From positions 1 to 64,000 of the forward strand of contig SUZM01000006.1 of assembly GCA_015059965.1 (NCBI GenBank): a stretch of 64,000 bases of DNA, read 5' to 3'. Below the pieces are notes generated by a model. That model had not been told where the DNA came from, ran no database searches, and saw nothing but the letters and a program-made list of their open reading frames with translations. This document shows positions 6,175 through 14,619 of this stretch, piece by piece. The position numbers were made by a program, and so were the translations under genes. Within the stretch, counting starts at the first letter, position 1. Every line of letters starts with the position of its first letter. This DNA comes from Rikenellaceae bacterium (lineage in GTDB: Bacteria > Bacteroidota > Bacteroidia > Bacteroidales > Rikenellaceae).

Positions 6175-6912
6175 CTATTGGAGTTGCTCCAATTTCAGCT
6201 CGCCCCGGTCGTTCAAGGTGGCGTAGGAGGCCTTCTCTTCCCAGCATCCGAGATGGAGGATGCGGGGGTTCTCGGTCAGGCGATCCACGGCAATATGCAT
6301 GTGGCCGAAGAGGTAGTAATCGACCTCGGGGTGGGTGGCGTAGTGTGCCCGGGCGTAGTCGCGCAGCGGTTCGGTGAAGGAGGCCTTGAGGGGCTCCTTG
6401 GCGTGTGATTTGCGCGATTTCCCGCTCCACCAGCGGCCGAATTTCAGGGCTGCATCGGGGTGGATGAGGCGCTGGAAGAGCCAGCGCAGAGTTTGCGAAC
6501 GGAAACAGCGGTTCATCAGCCAGAGGAGCGAACCCCGCTTCACGCGCATATTATCTCCATGGGCCAGAAAGAGGCTTCGGTCTTTCAGCCGCAGGATCTC
6601 GGGCCGGAGGTGGATCTCCACACCGCACTCCCGACAGAGGTAGTCGCCCACCCACATATCGTGGTTGCCGGGAAAGAAGATCACGCGGATGCCGCGCTCC
6701 GAGAGCTCGGCCAGTTTGCCCAAGGTGCGGACACACCCCTGGGGAACAACCCGTTTGTACTCGAACCAGAAGTCGAAGAGATCGCCCAGCAGCACAACAG
6801 CCTCGGCATCCTCCGCAATGCGGTCGAGCCAGGCGACGAAGCGCTTCTCGCATTGGCGTTGCTCCTCAGGAGTCCCCGCGCCGAGGTGGATATCAGCGGC
6901 AAAGTAGATCAT
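6175..6912 (-). CDS. lpxH: UDP-2,3-diacylglucosamine diphosphatase-like metallophosphoesterase
   Basis: The 245-residue calcineurin-like phosphoesterase has all metal-binding blocks: ADIHLG at 5-10, LLGDLFDFW near 42-50, FFPGNHDMW near 80, LAHGDN near 116 and FGHMHIA near 203. LpxH hydrolyses UDP-2,3-diacylglucosamine to lipid X in lipid A synthesis at the inner membrane. Length and the Arg-rich middle (KRGSLLWLMNRCFRSQ) fit LpxH-type proteins of Bacteroidetes. It has GNHD where E. coli LpxH has GNRD, so a different phosphoesterase substrate is possible. Neighbours (thyA, thioredoxin-like) do not help to settle this. Confidence 0.75.
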   Translation of the reverse strand: MIYFAADIHLGAGTPEEQRQCEKRFVAWLDRIAEDAEAVVLLGDLFDFWFEYKRVVPQGCVRTLGKLAELSERGIRVIFFPGNHDMWVGDYLCRECGVEIHLRPEILRLKDRSLFLAHGDNMRVKRGSLLWLMNRCFRSQTLRWLFQRLIHPDAALKFGRWWSGKSRKSHAKEPLKASFTEPLRDYARAHYATHPEVDYYLFGHMHIAVDRLTENPRILHLGCWEEKASYATLNDRGELKLEQLQ

Positions 6913-6927
6913 GGCGGCCTAAGGAGG

Positions 6928-8046
6928 TTAAAGCAGGGAGTCTATTTTGCGGTCGAGGGCCTCGCCGTAGAGATTTTGGCCCACGATCTCGCCCGACCGG
7001 TCGATCAGAAAGTTCATCGGCAGCTTGCTCACCTGGTAGAGGCGGCAGGCGATGGAGTTCTCCCCCTGCAGGTCGCTCACCGAGATCCAAGGCAGCTGTT
7101 GCTCCTGGACGGTGTTGATCCAGAGGGCCTTCGAGATATCAACGGCCACCTGGTAGATCTCAAACCCGCGATCGTGGTATTTCTCATAGCTCTTCTTCAG
7201 CTCGGCATTCAGGGCGTTGCTGTTGCCCAGCTGTGCCGACCAGAAGTCGAGCAGGATTACCTGCCCCTCAAGCGAGGAGAGGCGTACCCGCTTGCCGTAC
7301 ATATCGCTGAGCTCCAGATCGGGAAACGAGGCCTCTTTGACATTCGAGAGCAGTTGCTGCTGTTGCTCCATGCGCTCGATCTCGCGCTGGAGCGCCTTCA
7401 CATAGGAGGACTCGGGGTAGCTCTCGGCCACTGCTTCGGCCACGGTGCGGTAGTAGATCACGTCGCTCTCCGAATTGAAGAGGTAGCTGTCGCCCGGCAG
7501 GCGCTGGTAGAGGGCGTAGATGGCGGCCAGCGAGGCCTTATTCTCCACCACAAAGCGCAACTGGTCGCGCTTGGTCTGGCGGAAGAGTTCGGCATACTCC
7601 TCCATCACGCGCTGTTGCTCTTTGCCCGAGCTGCGGGCGTGGAGGGCTGCCAGACGATCCAACTGTTGCAGTTGGTTGGTGTAGTGGCTGTAGAATTCGC
7701 GCAGCAGGGCCGACTCGTCGCTCCCCTCGACCGTATAGTTGTGGGTGATGCTCCCCAGCGAGTTCACCTCCACGCGGTCGCCGGCCTGCAGCAACAAGGG
7801 CACCTGTTCGGCACCGCAGCGCAGCAGGTAGAGTTCGGGGTCGGCAGCCGCCTCGCGGAGGGTCAGGCGATAGGAGCCCGTCTCATCCAGGCGGATCGAA
7901 TCGGTTGTGGAGCTCTGTCCGGGGCGCGAATGCTCCACATAGAGCATCTTCTGCTCGTGGCCGACCAGGCGTCCCGAGATTTCGAGTTTCGAGGAGTGGC
8001 AGCTGCACAGCAGGGCAACGGCCGAAAGTATCAGGATCTTCTTCAT
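6928..8046 (-). CDS. Thioredoxin-fold lipoprotein (DUF4369-type) lacking the CXXC motif
   Basis: I take the start at the second Met (MKKILILSAVALLCSCH), which gives a lipoprotein signal with Cys as the likely lipidation site. Residues about 20-115 resemble the DUF4369 beta domain found ahead of AhpC/TSA-thioredoxin domains in Bacteroidetes. Residues about 235-372 form the thioredoxin-like domain (VILLDFWSAQLGNSNALN ... KLPMNFLIDRSGEIV). The cis-proline is kept, but the place of the usual WCxxC reads SAQLGNSN, so the redox cysteines are missing. It may have become a binding or scaffold protein in the periplasm. Same run as lpxH and thyA. Confidence 0.8.
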   Translation of the reverse strand: MKKILILSAVALLCSCHSSKLEISGRLVGHEQKMLYVEHSRPGQSSTTDSIRLDETGSYRLTLREAAADPELYLLRCGAEQVPLLLQAGDRVEVNSLGSITHNYTVEGSDESALLREFYSHYTNQLQQLDRLAALHARSSGKEQQRVMEEYAELFRQTKRDQLRFVVENKASLAAIYALYQRLPGDSYLFNSESDVIYYRTVAEAVAESYPESSYVKALQREIERMEQQQQLLSNVKEASFPDLELSDMYGKRVRLSSLEGQVILLDFWSAQLGNSNALNAELKKSYEKYHDRGFEIYQVAVDISKALWINTVQEQQLPWISVSDLQGENSIACRLYQVSKLPMNFLIDRSGEIVGQNLYGEALDRKIDSLL

Positions 8047-8116
8047 TGACTCAGTCATCTGTTAGGTTCTTGAGGAGACAAATATAACCATTTTTTTTGA
8101 ATATCTCTCTGCCCGC

Positions 8117-8836
8117 CTATTTGGTCGGGGTGTGTGGGCGGTTGTTTTTCTGGAAGGAGCGTTGCTGGAAGCCGTTGCGGTTTTTCTGCTGCGCATGGTT
8201 CTTTTGGGCGCCTCCGTTCTGCTGACGTCCCTTCTGCTGACGTGCCGGAAGGTCTTGTCTGTAGTTGCTTCGGAGGTTATTGATCGCCTCTTCGTTGATT
8301 TCGATCTCGCCATTGGACATGCGGCGTATATCTTTTAGGATCACCTCGTTGTTCGGGTGCTCCTGGTTGTATTCGTAGCTCTTGGTGCGCATGTAGCGGG
8401 CCAGGTTGTCGATCGTCTGCGACACCCCTTCGGGCGAGGCCTCCGTATCGGAGAGCGAGCGGATCATCCGCTCCACATACTTGCCGTAGTGTTTGTAGGT
8501 GATGCGCCCCTGCGAGTAACTCATCCGACGCGGGGTTACGGTCAGCTCCTCGCGCGAGGGGCGGGGGTAGGGAGAGTCTACATCGAGCCGGAAATCGGAC
8601 ATGATGAAGAGGTGATCCCAGAGTTTGTGGGCGAAGTCGGCCGTGTCGCGCAGCATCGGGAAGAGGTTGCCCATCACGGCGATCACGGCTCGCGCCTGGC
8701 GATTGCGCTCCTTGCGATCTTCGATTTCGAGCAGCGTGTCGACCATTTCATGAATGTGGCGCCCATACTCGGGCAGAAACAATTTTCTGCGGCTGTTGTT
8801 GTAATTTTTTCTCATGCGCGTGTTGCTGTTTTCCAA
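8117..8836 (-). CDS. DUF4290 family protein with basic Q/N-rich tail
   Basis: A 239-residue protein of the Bacteroidetes family DUF4290. Residues about 15-185 form a helical domain with conserved stretches (LPEYGRHIHEMVD, VIAVMGNLFP, KLWDHLFIMSDF, GKYVERMI). From about residue 190 the sequence becomes low-complexity and basic (QQKGRQQNGGAQKN, NRNGFQQRSFQKNN), as in disordered nucleic-acid-binding tails. No catalytic motif is visible and the function is unknown. It is the first gene of the run leading to thyA, and the gap to the next gene is 70 bases. Confidence 0.8.
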   Translation of the reverse strand: MENSNTRMRKNYNNSRRKLFLPEYGRHIHEMVDTLLEIEDRKERNRQARAVIAVMGNLFPMLRDTADFAHKLWDHLFIMSDFRLDVDSPYPRPSREELTVTPRRMSYSQGRITYKHYGKYVERMIRSLSDTEASPEGVSQTIDNLARYMRTKSYEYNQEHPNNEVILKDIRRMSNGEIEINEEAINNLRSNYRQDLPARQQKGRQQNGGAQKNHAQQKNRNGFQQRSFQKNNRPHTPTK

Positions 8837-8990
8837 TCTTTTTGAGTGCCGAAGGGTTGAAAACCGATTCTTTCCCTTCCTTCCTAAAATCCCCTTATCA
8901 GGCCCGGCAGTGGGTCGTTTGGTCCGGGCAAATCCTCCTTTTGGCCCTCTTCGGACCCGCTGTCAGAAGCTGGTGGCTTCACCTCGGGGA

Positions 8991-9023
8991 TTTGGTTTGA
9001 AAACGGATATTGTCGTAACTTTG
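8991..9023 (+). promoter_or_regulatory. Promoter of the sigma-54-activator-like gene
   Basis: TTTG (8991-8994), 21-base spacer, TAACTTTG (9016-9023). The start codon follows at 9059. Confidence 0.65.
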
Positions 9024-9058
9024 GTACAAAAGTAAGCATTTTTTTATAAAAACAAAGT

Positions 9059-10195
9059 ATGGCCCGAGTTTTAATTTTGGAACAATCAAAAAGTATGCGA
9101 AATACGCTCCGCGAGCGTCTGGAGTATGAGGGGTTTGCCACCGAGGCGGCCGAGAGCGGCGATCAGGCCCGGGATCTCTGCTCCGAGCACCGTTTCGATG
9201 CCCTGATCGTCGGCGAGGGGAGCGATGCCGACCCCATGGGACTCCCCTTCATAGTCTTGGATTGCGACCCCTCGATCGAGCGGGCCATCCGGGCCTTTCG
9301 CAGTGGGGCGAGCGACTATCTCACGCGTCCGATCGACATGAATCGCCTCCTGGGCTCGCTGCGCACCATCACCGAGCCCATTGCAGAGGAGCCCTCCTCC
9401 GTGGTCACGACGCGTCCTCCGCGGGCTCGAAGGGCCAAGACCGGAGCGGTGGAGCCCATCATCGGCTCCTCTCCCCAAATCGAGCGGGTGAAGCACCTGA
9501 TCGAGCGGGTTGCCCCCTCGGAGGCGCGTGTGCTCATCACGGGCGAGAACGGTACGGGCAAGGAGCTCGTGGCGCGGTGGCTCCATGCCAAGAGTCCCCG
9601 CGCTGCGGCCCCCTTTGTGGAGGTAAATTGCGCGGCCATCCCCTCCGAGCTGATCGAGAGCGAGCTCTTTGGCCATGAGCGGGGAGCCTTCACCTCGGCC
9701 ATTCGGCAGCGCAAGGGCAAGTTCGAGCAGGCCGATGGCGGGACCCTCTTCATGGACGAGATCGGCGATATGTCCCTCTCGGCCCAGGCCAAGGTCTTAC
9801 GCGCCCTGCAGGAGAGCCGGATCAGTCGCGTAGGAAGCGATAAGGATGTTGAGGTCAATGTTCGTGTCGTGGCGGCCACGAATAAGGATCTTCTTGAGGA
9901 GATTCGCCGCGGGAATTTCCGTGAGGATCTTTATCATCGCCTGAGTGTGATTCTGATTCGTGTCCCGGCATTGCGCGACCGCGCCGAGGATATTCCCCGC
10001 TTGGTGAGCTACTTCCTGGAGAAGATCTGTGCCGAGCATCGCATTGCCCCCAAATCCATCTCCCAGGAGGCGCTCTCGTTGCTGAGCGCCATGCCTTGGA
10101 GCGGCAATATTCGCGAGCTGCACAACGTGGTCGAGCGCCTGGTGATCCTCTCGGGAGAGTCGATCTCGGCTAACGACGTGAAGTGCTATTGCTGA
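9059..10195 (+). CDS. Sigma-54 activator-type AAA+ protein with degenerate receiver, no HTH
   Basis: The 378-residue protein has an N-terminal receiver-like domain (1-115) and a sigma-54 interaction AAA+ domain (about 135-368). The AAA+ part has Walker A GENGTGKE, Walker B LFMDEIGD, sensor VVAATNKDL and the arginine-finger region FREDLYHRL. The sigma-54 contact loop reads GAFTSA instead of GAFTGA. The receiver lacks the acidic pair (starts LILEQSKSM) and the phospho-acceptor Asp (LIVGEGSD). The chain ends at NDVKCYC, right after the AAA+ lid, so the usual Fis-type DNA-binding domain is absent. Any regulation is therefore likely phosphorylation-independent and may need a partner. Confidence 0.85.
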   Translation: MARVLILEQSKSMRNTLRERLEYEGFATEAAESGDQARDLCSEHRFDALIVGEGSDADPMGLPFIVLDCDPSIERAIRAFRSGASDYLTRPIDMNRLLGSLRTITEPIAEEPSSVVTTRPPRARRAKTGAVEPIIGSSPQIERVKHLIERVAPSEARVLITGENGTGKELVARWLHAKSPRAAAPFVEVNCAAIPSELIESELFGHERGAFTSAIRQRKGKFEQADGGTLFMDEIGDMSLSAQAKVLRALQESRISRVGSDKDVEVNVRVVAATNKDLLEEIRRGNFREDLYHRLSVILIRVPALRDRAEDIPRLVSYFLEKICAEHRIAPKSISQEALSLLSAMPWSGNIRELHNVVERLVILSGESISANDVKCYC

Positions 10196-10273
10196 GCAGG
10201 AGGCGTAGCGTCACCATTGACCTTTGTATCCGGATTTTTGGTTTTAGAGAGGCCGATTTGTTCTTAAAAGAGA

Positions 10274-10317
10274 GGAGCGCGGATGGATTGTACTTGCGTA
10301 CATTCCATTCGCGCTCC
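10274..10317. terminator. Bidirectional terminator palindrome with GTAC-N4-GTAC apex
   Basis: GGAGCGCG-ATGGA pairs with TCCAT-CGCGCTCC. The apex is GTACTTGCGTAC. Outer arms GATTTGTTC (near 10256) and GGACAAATC (near 10329) can also pair. It lies between convergent genes and belongs to the palindrome family described for 18155, 41017, 43413 and 60741-61098. Confidence 0.7.
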
Positions 10318-10355
10318 GCGATTACAAGGACAAATCTGCCCTTTAAAATCAGAAA

Positions 10356-10814
10356 TTACTTGATGATGCCCGAGATCAGGAAGGTGGCGGCTACCGTCAG
10401 AATGGCGTAGAGCTCGGGGAATGCAGCCAGAATCAGGGTCTTACCCATCACGTCGTGGCCGTTACCCGTAGCAACGATACCGTTCGAGCAGACCTTGGCC
10501 TGATAGATCGAGGCGGCCAGGTTTACGAGGCCGACCAGCATACCGGCGCCGAAGATGGCGGCACCCTGCAGCATGGTGGGAGCAGCCAGGAAGCCCTGAA
10601 CCATGAAGAAGCAGACGAATCCGTAGAGACCCTGCGAACCGGGAAGTGCCGAGAGAATCATGTAGCTACCGAAAGCCGAGGGATTCTTCTTCATGGCACC
10701 TACCGATGCCTGACCGCACATTGCCGTGCCGATTGCCGATGCAATACCTGCCAAACCTACCATCATTACTACGCCGAGGTAGGCCAAAATCAATGCCATA
10801 GTGTTCGTTTCCAT
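10356..10814 (-). CDS. atpK: V-type ATP synthase subunit K (proteolipid)
   Basis: The 152-residue membrane-ring subunit has four transmembrane helices as two fused hairpins. The first hairpin carries LPGSQGLYGFV and lacks the acidic ion-binding residue. The second has AAFPELYAIL with the Glu. These blocks and YQAKVCSNGI match the positions that bind sodium in Enterococcus hirae NtpK (T64/Q65, Q110, E139), with Ser for Thr. Ion passage through this ring is coupled to ATP hydrolysis or synthesis. It is the last gene of the V-ATPase operon, 25 bases after subunit I. Confidence 0.95.
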   Translation of the reverse strand: METNTMALILAYLGVVMMVGLAGIASAIGTAMCGQASVGAMKKNPSAFGSYMILSALPGSQGLYGFVCFFMVQGFLAAPTMLQGAAIFGAGMLVGLVNLAASIYQAKVCSNGIVATGNGHDVMGKTLILAAFPELYAILTVAATFLISGIIK

Positions 10815-10839
10815 AATTTTTTAGTTTTTTGTTTGTTTT

Positions 10840-12669
10840 TTATTTGTTTGTTTGATTCTCTTTTTTCAGGGGCTCGAAATTGCGTGAGGCCATCTCGAAG
10901 CCGGCATTTTTATAAAACTCCACGAAGGTAAGTCGCATCGGGTGTACGAACGACGAGATCGCAGACATGAAGAGGTTGATACCGTGGCCGATTAAAAGAA
11001 TCGGGAGCATAATGAGGATGCGCACCACGATATTGGCCCCCTCGGGGACAAAGCCCTCGGCCAGCGAGTTGAATACCAGGGCCAGTACACCGCCCGAGAG
11101 GCCGATAGCGAAGAGACGAATGTAGGAGAGGACATCCGACAACAGACCGGTGATGTTGTTGTAGAGGTCCCACAAGCCTGAACCGATATTCATCAACGGG
11201 TTGCGGCGCATGTTGTTGAGCAACAGCATCAGCACGAAGCCCAGACCGACAGCGGCATAGAAGGCGGGTGATGAGGCCGTAAAGCCCGGAATCTCCATTC
11301 CGAACATCGGAAGACCCACCGCCAGCGAACCGGCCAGCAGGACAATCAGCCAGCCCAGTGTGCCGAAGCAGGAGGTGAATCCGAAGGTGCGCCACTGACC
11401 CCAGACGTTGATCATCAGTCCGAAGATGATCTGCACCATACCGATGGCCAGGGCGATGGAGAAGAACTGACCCTGGAAGTCGAAGAACGAAATCGAGGGG
11501 AAGAACTCTCCGAGGCTCAGACCGAAGAACGAGCCGCAGAAGCCTCCGAAGAGGATCGTCGAGAGTGAGCACATCGTGGCAAACCAGCCTGCGCGACGCA
11601 TCATACCCGGTTCGGGATTCTTCTTCAGGATCGCCAGGGCCAACAGCAGCAGGATCAGACCGTAGCCCGCATCGTTCAGGCATATGCCGAAGAAGAGCAT
11701 GTAGAACGGTGCGAAGAAGGGTGTCAGGTCGATCGTGCCGTACTTCGGACGGGCATACATATCGCCCACCATCTCGAAGATGCGCGAGTACCAGCCGTTG
11801 GTGAGTTTCACGGGGGTATCATCCTCGGGGGTGGGGTCCCCCTTCAGGTAGACTACGTTGGGATACTCCTCCAGCAGGGCATCAACCTTTGCCGAGGTCT
11901 CGGCCTCGGCCCATCCGCGCAGGATGAGCAGGGTGCCATCGGCCTCGGTTACGGCCGTCGAGGTGATCTTGCTGTTTCCGAGCTGCTCCTTCAGGCGGGC
12001 CACGCCGGCCGTGAGCATCTCCCGCGAAGCGGCAATGCGGGCATAGTCACGCTCCAGGGTCTCGATCTCGTTGCGGCAGGCGGCAATCAGCTGCTCGGCC
12101 TCGCGGATATCCATCGCCGGCAGACGTACCTCCTGGGCATCGAGCGAGAGCTCACCCCCTTGACCGATCACGGCGAAGTAGGTGTTGCCTCCCCCCTCGT
12201 TCAGGGCCTCGAAGGTGTACCCCTCGGGGACCTCTGTAGCTTCGAAGCTGCTCGTCGGACCGAAGAAGAGACGGATCTTCACTCCCCCCTCAACAAGTGC
12301 CTGCAACTCCTTGGGGTTGAATTCGCCCCAGGGGCGCAACTCATCGGCCGCCTTCTCGAGTTTGCCGAGTTCGGTGTTCAGTCGGGCCGTTTCGCGCAAC
12401 AGGCGGTTGTAGGCATCGTAGGCCTCCTCGGCCGAGGCGTAGGCCTCGCCCTGAATTGAGGCGTTCTGCTCACGTTCCAGCCACTGCTCGGCGCTCTCCA
12501 GGGCCTTGGCGTAGCCCTCGATTCGCAGCACAAGCTGTCGCTCCTCCTCCCCGGGCTCCCAACCCGTGGTGGTGATATCGACCAGACCCAGCTCGCGGAG
12601 GCGTTCGATGAAGTCTTCGCTCTGTGCCCGATAGAGCACAAAGTCGTATTTTGACATTCTGGCTATCAT
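10840..12669 (-). CDS. atpI: V-type ATP synthase subunit I
   Basis: The 609-residue stator/a-type subunit forms the ion half-channels beside the proteolipid ring. The N-terminal half (to about 290) is soluble and helical with coiled-coil stretches. The C-terminal half has about seven membrane helices, beginning near PFYMLFFGICLNDAGYG, and includes the Arg-bearing LSYIRLFAIGLSGG helix. The first ATG overlaps the stop of subunit D by ATGA; a second ATG four codons later (MSKYDFVLYR) is equally possible. Length is normal for the family. Confidence 0.94.
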   Translation of the reverse strand: MIARMSKYDFVLYRAQSEDFIERLRELGLVDITTTGWEPGEEERQLVLRIEGYAKALESAEQWLEREQNASIQGEAYASAEEAYDAYNRLLRETARLNTELGKLEKAADELRPWGEFNPKELQALVEGGVKIRLFFGPTSSFEATEVPEGYTFEALNEGGGNTYFAVIGQGGELSLDAQEVRLPAMDIREAEQLIAACRNEIETLERDYARIAASREMLTAGVARLKEQLGNSKITSTAVTEADGTLLILRGWAEAETSAKVDALLEEYPNVVYLKGDPTPEDDTPVKLTNGWYSRIFEMVGDMYARPKYGTIDLTPFFAPFYMLFFGICLNDAGYGLILLLLALAILKKNPEPGMMRRAGWFATMCSLSTILFGGFCGSFFGLSLGEFFPSISFFDFQGQFFSIALAIGMVQIIFGLMINVWGQWRTFGFTSCFGTLGWLIVLLAGSLAVGLPMFGMEIPGFTASSPAFYAAVGLGFVLMLLLNNMRRNPLMNIGSGLWDLYNNITGLLSDVLSYIRLFAIGLSGGVLALVFNSLAEGFVPEGANIVVRILIMLPILLIGHGINLFMSAISSFVHPMRLTFVEFYKNAGFEMASRNFEPLKKENQTNK

Positions 12670-13274
12670 AACATAGAGCCCTCCTCGGCTTGCTGTTGTT
12701 TGGTTTTTACAATCTTCTGGGCAGATTTCGAGAGGTTCTCCTCATCCTCCATGAAGCGTTTGATCTTGCGTATGGCATCCTCATAGCCGGGAATCTGTAC
12801 CTTCTCGTAGAGGTTTACCTTCTGAGTGGTTTTGCGGCGCGCGTAGTCCAGGAGCTCCATCTTGCGATTGAAGACCTCGAATTCGATTCCCAGGCGGGCG
12901 AGCGATTTGAGGATCTCAATCCCCTCGGCATACCAGATGGGCGAGGTGAAGAGATCGTAGTCACGCTCCTCGAATTCTACATCTTTTAGGACAGGCGTGC
13001 GCACGCCTGCGATCTTTTGAACGTCTAACTCAACGTCTTTGATGCGCAGCAGGTCACAATCAAACTCTCCCCACAGAGCCACCATGTAGTCGTAGGAGGC
13101 CTTCAGGCGCTCCAGCTCCTCGAGGTAGCCTTGTGCAGAGTCCTTCGCCCGTTTCACCTCGGAGCGCAGAGCCGACTCCTTCGACTTGATGGTCGGAAGG
13201 GCCTTCTGGCGCATCTTGAGCTGTTTGCCCAGTTCGCCGAGCGAGGTCTTGTTGTATTGAAATTTGATTGCCAT
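12666..13274 (-). CDS. atpD: V-type ATP synthase subunit D
   Basis: The 202-residue central-shaft subunit is a long antiparallel coiled coil. The sequence is rich in K, E, L and R from end to end, with the family pattern KTSLGELGKQLKMRQKALPTIKSKE at the N terminus and a C-terminal helix FNRKMELLDYARRKTTQKVNLYE. It couples rotation of the ring to the A/B catalytic head. Its stop overlaps the start of subunit I, and 13 bases separate it from subunit B. Confidence 0.94.
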   Translation of the reverse strand: MAIKFQYNKTSLGELGKQLKMRQKALPTIKSKESALRSEVKRAKDSAQGYLEELERLKASYDYMVALWGEFDCDLLRIKDVELDVQKIAGVRTPVLKDVEFEERDYDLFTSPIWYAEGIEILKSLARLGIEFEVFNRKMELLDYARRKTTQKVNLYEKVQIPGYEDAIRKIKRFMEDEENLSKSAQKIVKTKQQQAEEGSML

Positions 13275-13287
13275 AGGCCGTTATTGC

Positions 13288-14607
13288 TTACGCTTTCCAG
13301 TACTTTTCAATCAGCTCGGCCTTGATGGCTACCTCCTCCTTCGAGAAGAAGGCGGCGAAGAGCTCCCAGGCGGTGTCGAGCATCTCCTCGATCTCGATGT
13401 TCACGTCGATCGAGAGCAGCTTCTCGGAGTAGTCGTGAGCAAACTTCAGCGAACGCTCGTCATAGTCCGAGAGGTCGAAACCGTTCTCGAGCTTGGTCTT
13501 GGCATTGGCGGCATCGGCAAACAGACGCACGCAGGCATTCATCACCTGGGGGTGGTCCTCGCGGGTCTTCTTACCAATTACCAACTGCTTCAGACGCGAA
13601 AGCGAACGGAAGGGGTCTACGATAACCTTACCCGTATCGGAGTCGTTGCGCAGGAAGAGCTGACCCTCCGTGATGTAACCCGTGTTATCGGGAATGGCGT
13701 GCGTGATATCGCCACCCGAGAGGGTCGTTACGGCGATGATGGTGATCGAACCGCCGTTCGGCAGCTGCACGGCCTTCTCGTAGATCTTGGCCAGATCCGA
13801 GTAGAGCGAACCGGGCATCGAGTCCTTCGACGGGATCTGGTCCATACGGTTCGAGACGATGGCCAGGGCATCGGCGTAGAGGGTCATATCGGTCAGCAGC
13901 ACCAGTACCTTCTCGCCCTTATCCACGGCGAAGTACTCGGCAGCCGTCAGGGCCATGTCGGGCACCAGCAGACGCTCCACAGGAGGATTCTCGGTCGTGT
14001 TGACGAACGATACGATGCGGTCCAGGGCACCGGCGTTCTCGAAGACCGACTTGAAGTAGAGGAAGTCGTCGTTCGTCAGACCCATACCGCCCAGGATGAT
14101 CTTGTCGGCCTTGGCACGCAGGGCCACATTGGCCATCACGGCGTTATAGGGCTGGTCGGGGTCGGCGAAGAAGGGGATCTTCTGACCCGATACGATCGTG
14201 TTGTTGAGGTCGATACCGGCAATACCCGTGGCGATCAGCTCCGAAGGCTGAATACGACGGAACGGATTCACCGTCGGACCGCCGATCTCGCGGGCCTCGC
14301 CCTCGAGCTGCTCACCGCCCTCCAGGGGCTCGCCGTAAGCGTTGAAGAAGCGGCCGGCCAGGTTGTCCGAAACCTTGAGCTTGGGGGGCTCGCCGTGGAA
14401 GATCACCTCCGAGTTGGTGGCCAGACCCTCCGTTCCGGCGAAGACCTGCAGGGTGACGTTCTCACCCATGATCTTTACCACCTGAGCCAACTTGCCGCCT
14501 ACGGTAGCCAGCTCGTCATTACCTACGCCCGAGGCCTTCAGCGTAACGGTCGCCTTGGTAATGTTGTCGATTTTCGTATAGATTTTCTGAAATGCGCGTG
14601 TTGTCAT
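13288..14607 (-). CDS. atpB: V-type ATP synthase subunit B
   Basis: The 439-residue non-catalytic partner of subunit A in the hexameric head. It has the family's beta-barrel N terminus, the EVIFHGEPPKLKVSDNLAGRFFN block and IATGIAGIDLNNTIVSGQKIP, where a Walker A lysine motif is absent, as expected for B. MILLTDMTLYADAL-type and RMDQIPSKDSMPGSLYSDL blocks contribute to the nucleotide interface. Length is close to the usual 430-470 residues. It is 12 bases from subunit A in the operon. Confidence 0.96.
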   Translation of the reverse strand: MTTRAFQKIYTKIDNITKATVTLKASGVGNDELATVGGKLAQVVKIMGENVTLQVFAGTEGLATNSEVIFHGEPPKLKVSDNLAGRFFNAYGEPLEGGEQLEGEAREIGGPTVNPFRRIQPSELIATGIAGIDLNNTIVSGQKIPFFADPDQPYNAVMANVALRAKADKIILGGMGLTNDDFLYFKSVFENAGALDRIVSFVNTTENPPVERLLVPDMALTAAEYFAVDKGEKVLVLLTDMTLYADALAIVSNRMDQIPSKDSMPGSLYSDLAKIYEKAVQLPNGGSITIIAVTTLSGGDITHAIPDNTGYITEGQLFLRNDSDTGKVIVDPFRSLSRLKQLVIGKKTREDHPQVMNACVRLFADAANAKTKLENGFDLSDYDERSLKFAHDYSEKLLSIDVNIEIEEMLDTAWELFAAFFSKEEVAIKAELIEKYWKA

Positions 14608-14619
14608 ACCTAAGTAAAC

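Noticed and set aside
6460-8049. 529-codon plus-strand ORF opposite lpxH and the thioredoxin-like gene
   Set aside because: Antisense shadow of two well-supported minus-strand genes in GC-rich DNA.
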